DNA from: Chloroflexota bacterium
GTDB lineage: Bacteria; Chloroflexota; Dehalococcoidia; Lucifugimonadales; Lucifugimonadaceae
Reading direction: 5' to 3'
NCBI GenBank assembly: GCA_016210435.1
Contig: JACQUF010000019.1
Location: 1 to 6,489 of the forward strand
Length of the DNA stretch: 6,489 nt
The position numbers and the translations under genes are program-made. Shown here one piece after another: positions 5,364-6,489 of this stretch. The notes beneath the pieces are model-generated. The model was not told the DNA's origin. It made no database searches and was given only the letters and a program-made list of their open reading frames with translations. Position 1 is the stretch's first letter, and the number at the start of each line of letters is the position of its first letter.

Positions 5364-6331
5364 AAATCTGCTCGCTGCTTCCGAGCGGGACTGAGATCCT
5401 GTTTGCCCTCGGGTTAGGGGACCGGGTCGCGGGGGTCACCTACTACTGCGACTACCCGCCTGAGGCGTCGACGCGCGCGATCGTCAGCCGCCCTCGGGTG
5501 GACACGGCCGCTATGACAGCGGGTGCAATTCACGAGGCGACCCGGGAGCTCGACGCATCAGGTCACGGCACCTACCAGCTCGACATCAGCTGGCTGCAGC
5601 GCGAGAAGCCAGACCTGATCCTGACCCAGAACCTCTGCCGCGTCTGCGACGTCAACTGCGCAGTCGTCGAGGATGCCATATCGGATTTCGAGCCGCGTCC
5701 CTCGCTCATATACCTGGCGCCGCAGGGGGTCGCGGGGATCCTCGAGACGATCACTACTGTCGGAGCGGCGGCCGGCGCGGAAGGCCCGGCGCGGACGCTC
5801 GTGGACGGCCTGAAGGAGCGCATCCAGACCGTCGAGCGGGCCGTAAGCGGCCTCCGCCGCCCGCGGGTCTGCCAGCTCGAGTGGTTGGACCCGATCGCGG
5901 CCGGGGGGCACTGGTTCCCTGAACTGGTCGGATTGGCAGGAGGCACGGACACGCTGAACGGGCCGGGAGAGTCCTCGATCCGGGTGTCGTGGCAACGCAT
6001 CCTGAACACTGACCCGGAAGTGATCATCCTGGCGCCGTGCTCGTACCCGGTCGGAAAGACGCTGAGGGAGCTCGCCTCGCTCGTGTCGCTGCCCAGCTGG
6101 TGGCAACTCGAAGCGGTGCGCGCCGGCAAGGTTTTCGTAGTCGACTCGGCGCTCCTGACACGGCCCGGCCCGCGTGTCGCTGATGGGCTCGAAGTACTGG
6201 CGAAGGCGGTCCATCCGGGGGCCGCGCTGCCGAAGGTGCCGCGCGGGGTCGCTGTCAAATCGCGGCCTGTCATCGGCTCGCCACCGGACCTCGCGACGTA
6301 CGTCGGAGGTTTCCAGGCGTATCCGGCCTAG
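5360..6331 (+). CDS. Signal-less BtuF-like cobalamin-binding protein (PF01497 fold), predicted cytosolic
   Basis: This 323-residue protein is homologous to the receptor lipoprotein encoded earlier but has no signal peptide or lipobox, starting directly at the first strand (MKICSLLPSGTEILFALG). Blocks shared with it are GTEILFALGLGDRVAG (10-25), DYPPE (31-35), KPDLILTQ (83-90) and RPGPR near the end. Features of its own subfamily: LCRVCDVNC with C93, C96 and C100; LEWLDP (173-178); GGHWFPE (182-188); and LAPC (C227). Such proteins are annotated as 'cobalamin-binding protein' and often sit in B12 operons; their biochemical role is, to my knowledge, not settled. Possible jobs are cytosolic corrinoid capture, handing cargo to adenosylation or amidation enzymes, or an enzyme activity. 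ATG overlaps the ATPase stop, and AAGGG (5346-5350) is a good ribosome binding site. Family assignment is firm; function is not. Confidence 0.85.
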   Translation: MKICSLLPSGTEILFALGLGDRVAGVTYYCDYPPEASTRAIVSRPRVDTAAMTAGAIHEATRELDASGHGTYQLDISWLQREKPDLILTQNLCRVCDVNCAVVEDAISDFEPRPSLIYLAPQGVAGILETITTVGAAAGAEGPARTLVDGLKERIQTVERAVSGLRRPRVCQLEWLDPIAAGGHWFPELVGLAGGTDTLNGPGESSIRVSWQRILNTDPEVIILAPCSYPVGKTLRELASLVSLPSWWQLEAVRAGKVFVVDSALLTRPGPRVADGLEVLAKAVHPGAALPKVPRGVAVKSRPVIGSPPDLATYVGGFQAYPA

Positions 6332-6340
6332 GGTGTCCTC

Positions 6341-6489
6341 TTGAAGCGCGGAATAGTCATCGCGGGGACCGCGAGCGGCGTGGGAAAGACCACGGTCACC
6401 CTCGCGCTGATCGGATCATTGCGCCGTCGCGGTTACAGGGTCCAGGCATTCAAGGCCGGGCCCGACTACATCGACCCTTCGTACCATGC
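6341..6489 (+). CDS. cbiA: Cobyrinate a,c-diamide synthase (CbiA/CobB), N-terminus only
   Basis: In the cobalamin pathway this enzyme uses ATP and glutamine to amidate the a and c side chains of cobyrinate (or hydrogenobyrinate in the aerobic route). Forty-nine codons are visible before the window ends. They contain the P-loop [10 protein letters not shown] (residues 9-18) of the dethiobiotin-synthetase-like ATPase domain and [14 protein letters not shown] (36-49), a signature of CbiA/CobB. TTG at 6341 is the only usable start: the frame is closed by the previous gene's own TAG (6329-6331), and no ATG or GTG lies between that stop and the P-loop. AGGG at 6330-6333, 7 bases upstream, can serve as ribosome binding site. 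It follows the binding-protein gene by 9 bases, so it is in the same riboswitch-controlled operon. CobQ/CbiP shares the fold, but [10 protein letters not shown] favours CbiA. Confidence 0.88.
   Translation, partial: MKRGIVIAGTASGVGKTTVTLALIGSLRRRGYRVQAFKAGPDYIDPSYH

Noticed and set aside
1..6489. CRISPR array, insertion sequence, tRNA or defence system
   Set aside because: No regularly spaced repeats, transposase motifs, terminal inverted repeats or tRNA-like cloverleaf were seen, and nearly all of the window is accounted for by the genes listed.

Overview
The window is GC-rich and gene-dense and reads as ordinary chromosome of a Gram-positive-type or monoderm bacterium. Three things point, as inference, to Chloroflexota or an actinobacterium-like lineage: a coenzyme F420 gene (cofE), a solute-binding lipoprotein on a long Pro/Thr linker, and a small 'C-x-HHW...CxxCG' zinc-ribbon protein of a kind I associate with Chloroflexota. 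No mobile element, tRNA, rRNA or CRISPR array is visible.

Layout: (1) The 3' nearly complete part of cofE (F420-0:gamma-glutamyl ligase) runs rightward and ends at 725. (2) Only 9 bases later, converging on it, is a leftward gene for a 137-residue protein with a basic tail and a zinc-ribbon-like C-terminus. (3) About 200 bases of divergent control DNA hold a leftward promoter with a palindrome in its spacer and a near-consensus rightward promoter. (4) A winged-helix regulator (COG2345/SufR-like) with a C-terminal cysteine cluster runs from 1351 to 2043. (5) A consensus TATAAT lies over the regulator's stop codon. It is followed by a GAAA-tetraloop hairpin, a class-I cobalamin riboswitch and an intrinsic terminator, with a readable antiterminator alternative. 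(6) A tightly packed rightward operon follows: a BtuF-like lipoprotein, a BtuC-like permease, a BtuD-like ATPase, a second BtuF-like protein without a signal peptide, and the start of cbiA/cobB (cobyrinate a,c-diamide synthase), cut by the window end.

How it works together: the cobalamin riboswitch should shut off transcription of the operon when intracellular cobalamin is sufficient. When it is scarce, the cell makes an ABC importer for cobalamin or other corrinoids (lipoprotein receptor, permease, ATPase), a cytosolic corrinoid-binding-like protein of unknown job, and at least one corrin-ring amidating enzyme. The ATGA overlaps at the permease/ATPase and ATPase/second-binding-protein junctions indicate translational coupling. 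I see no wholly new system. The most interesting parts are the cytosolic BtuF paralogue with a Cys cluster, the fully readable riboswitch expression platform, and the cysteine-rich regulator just upstream.
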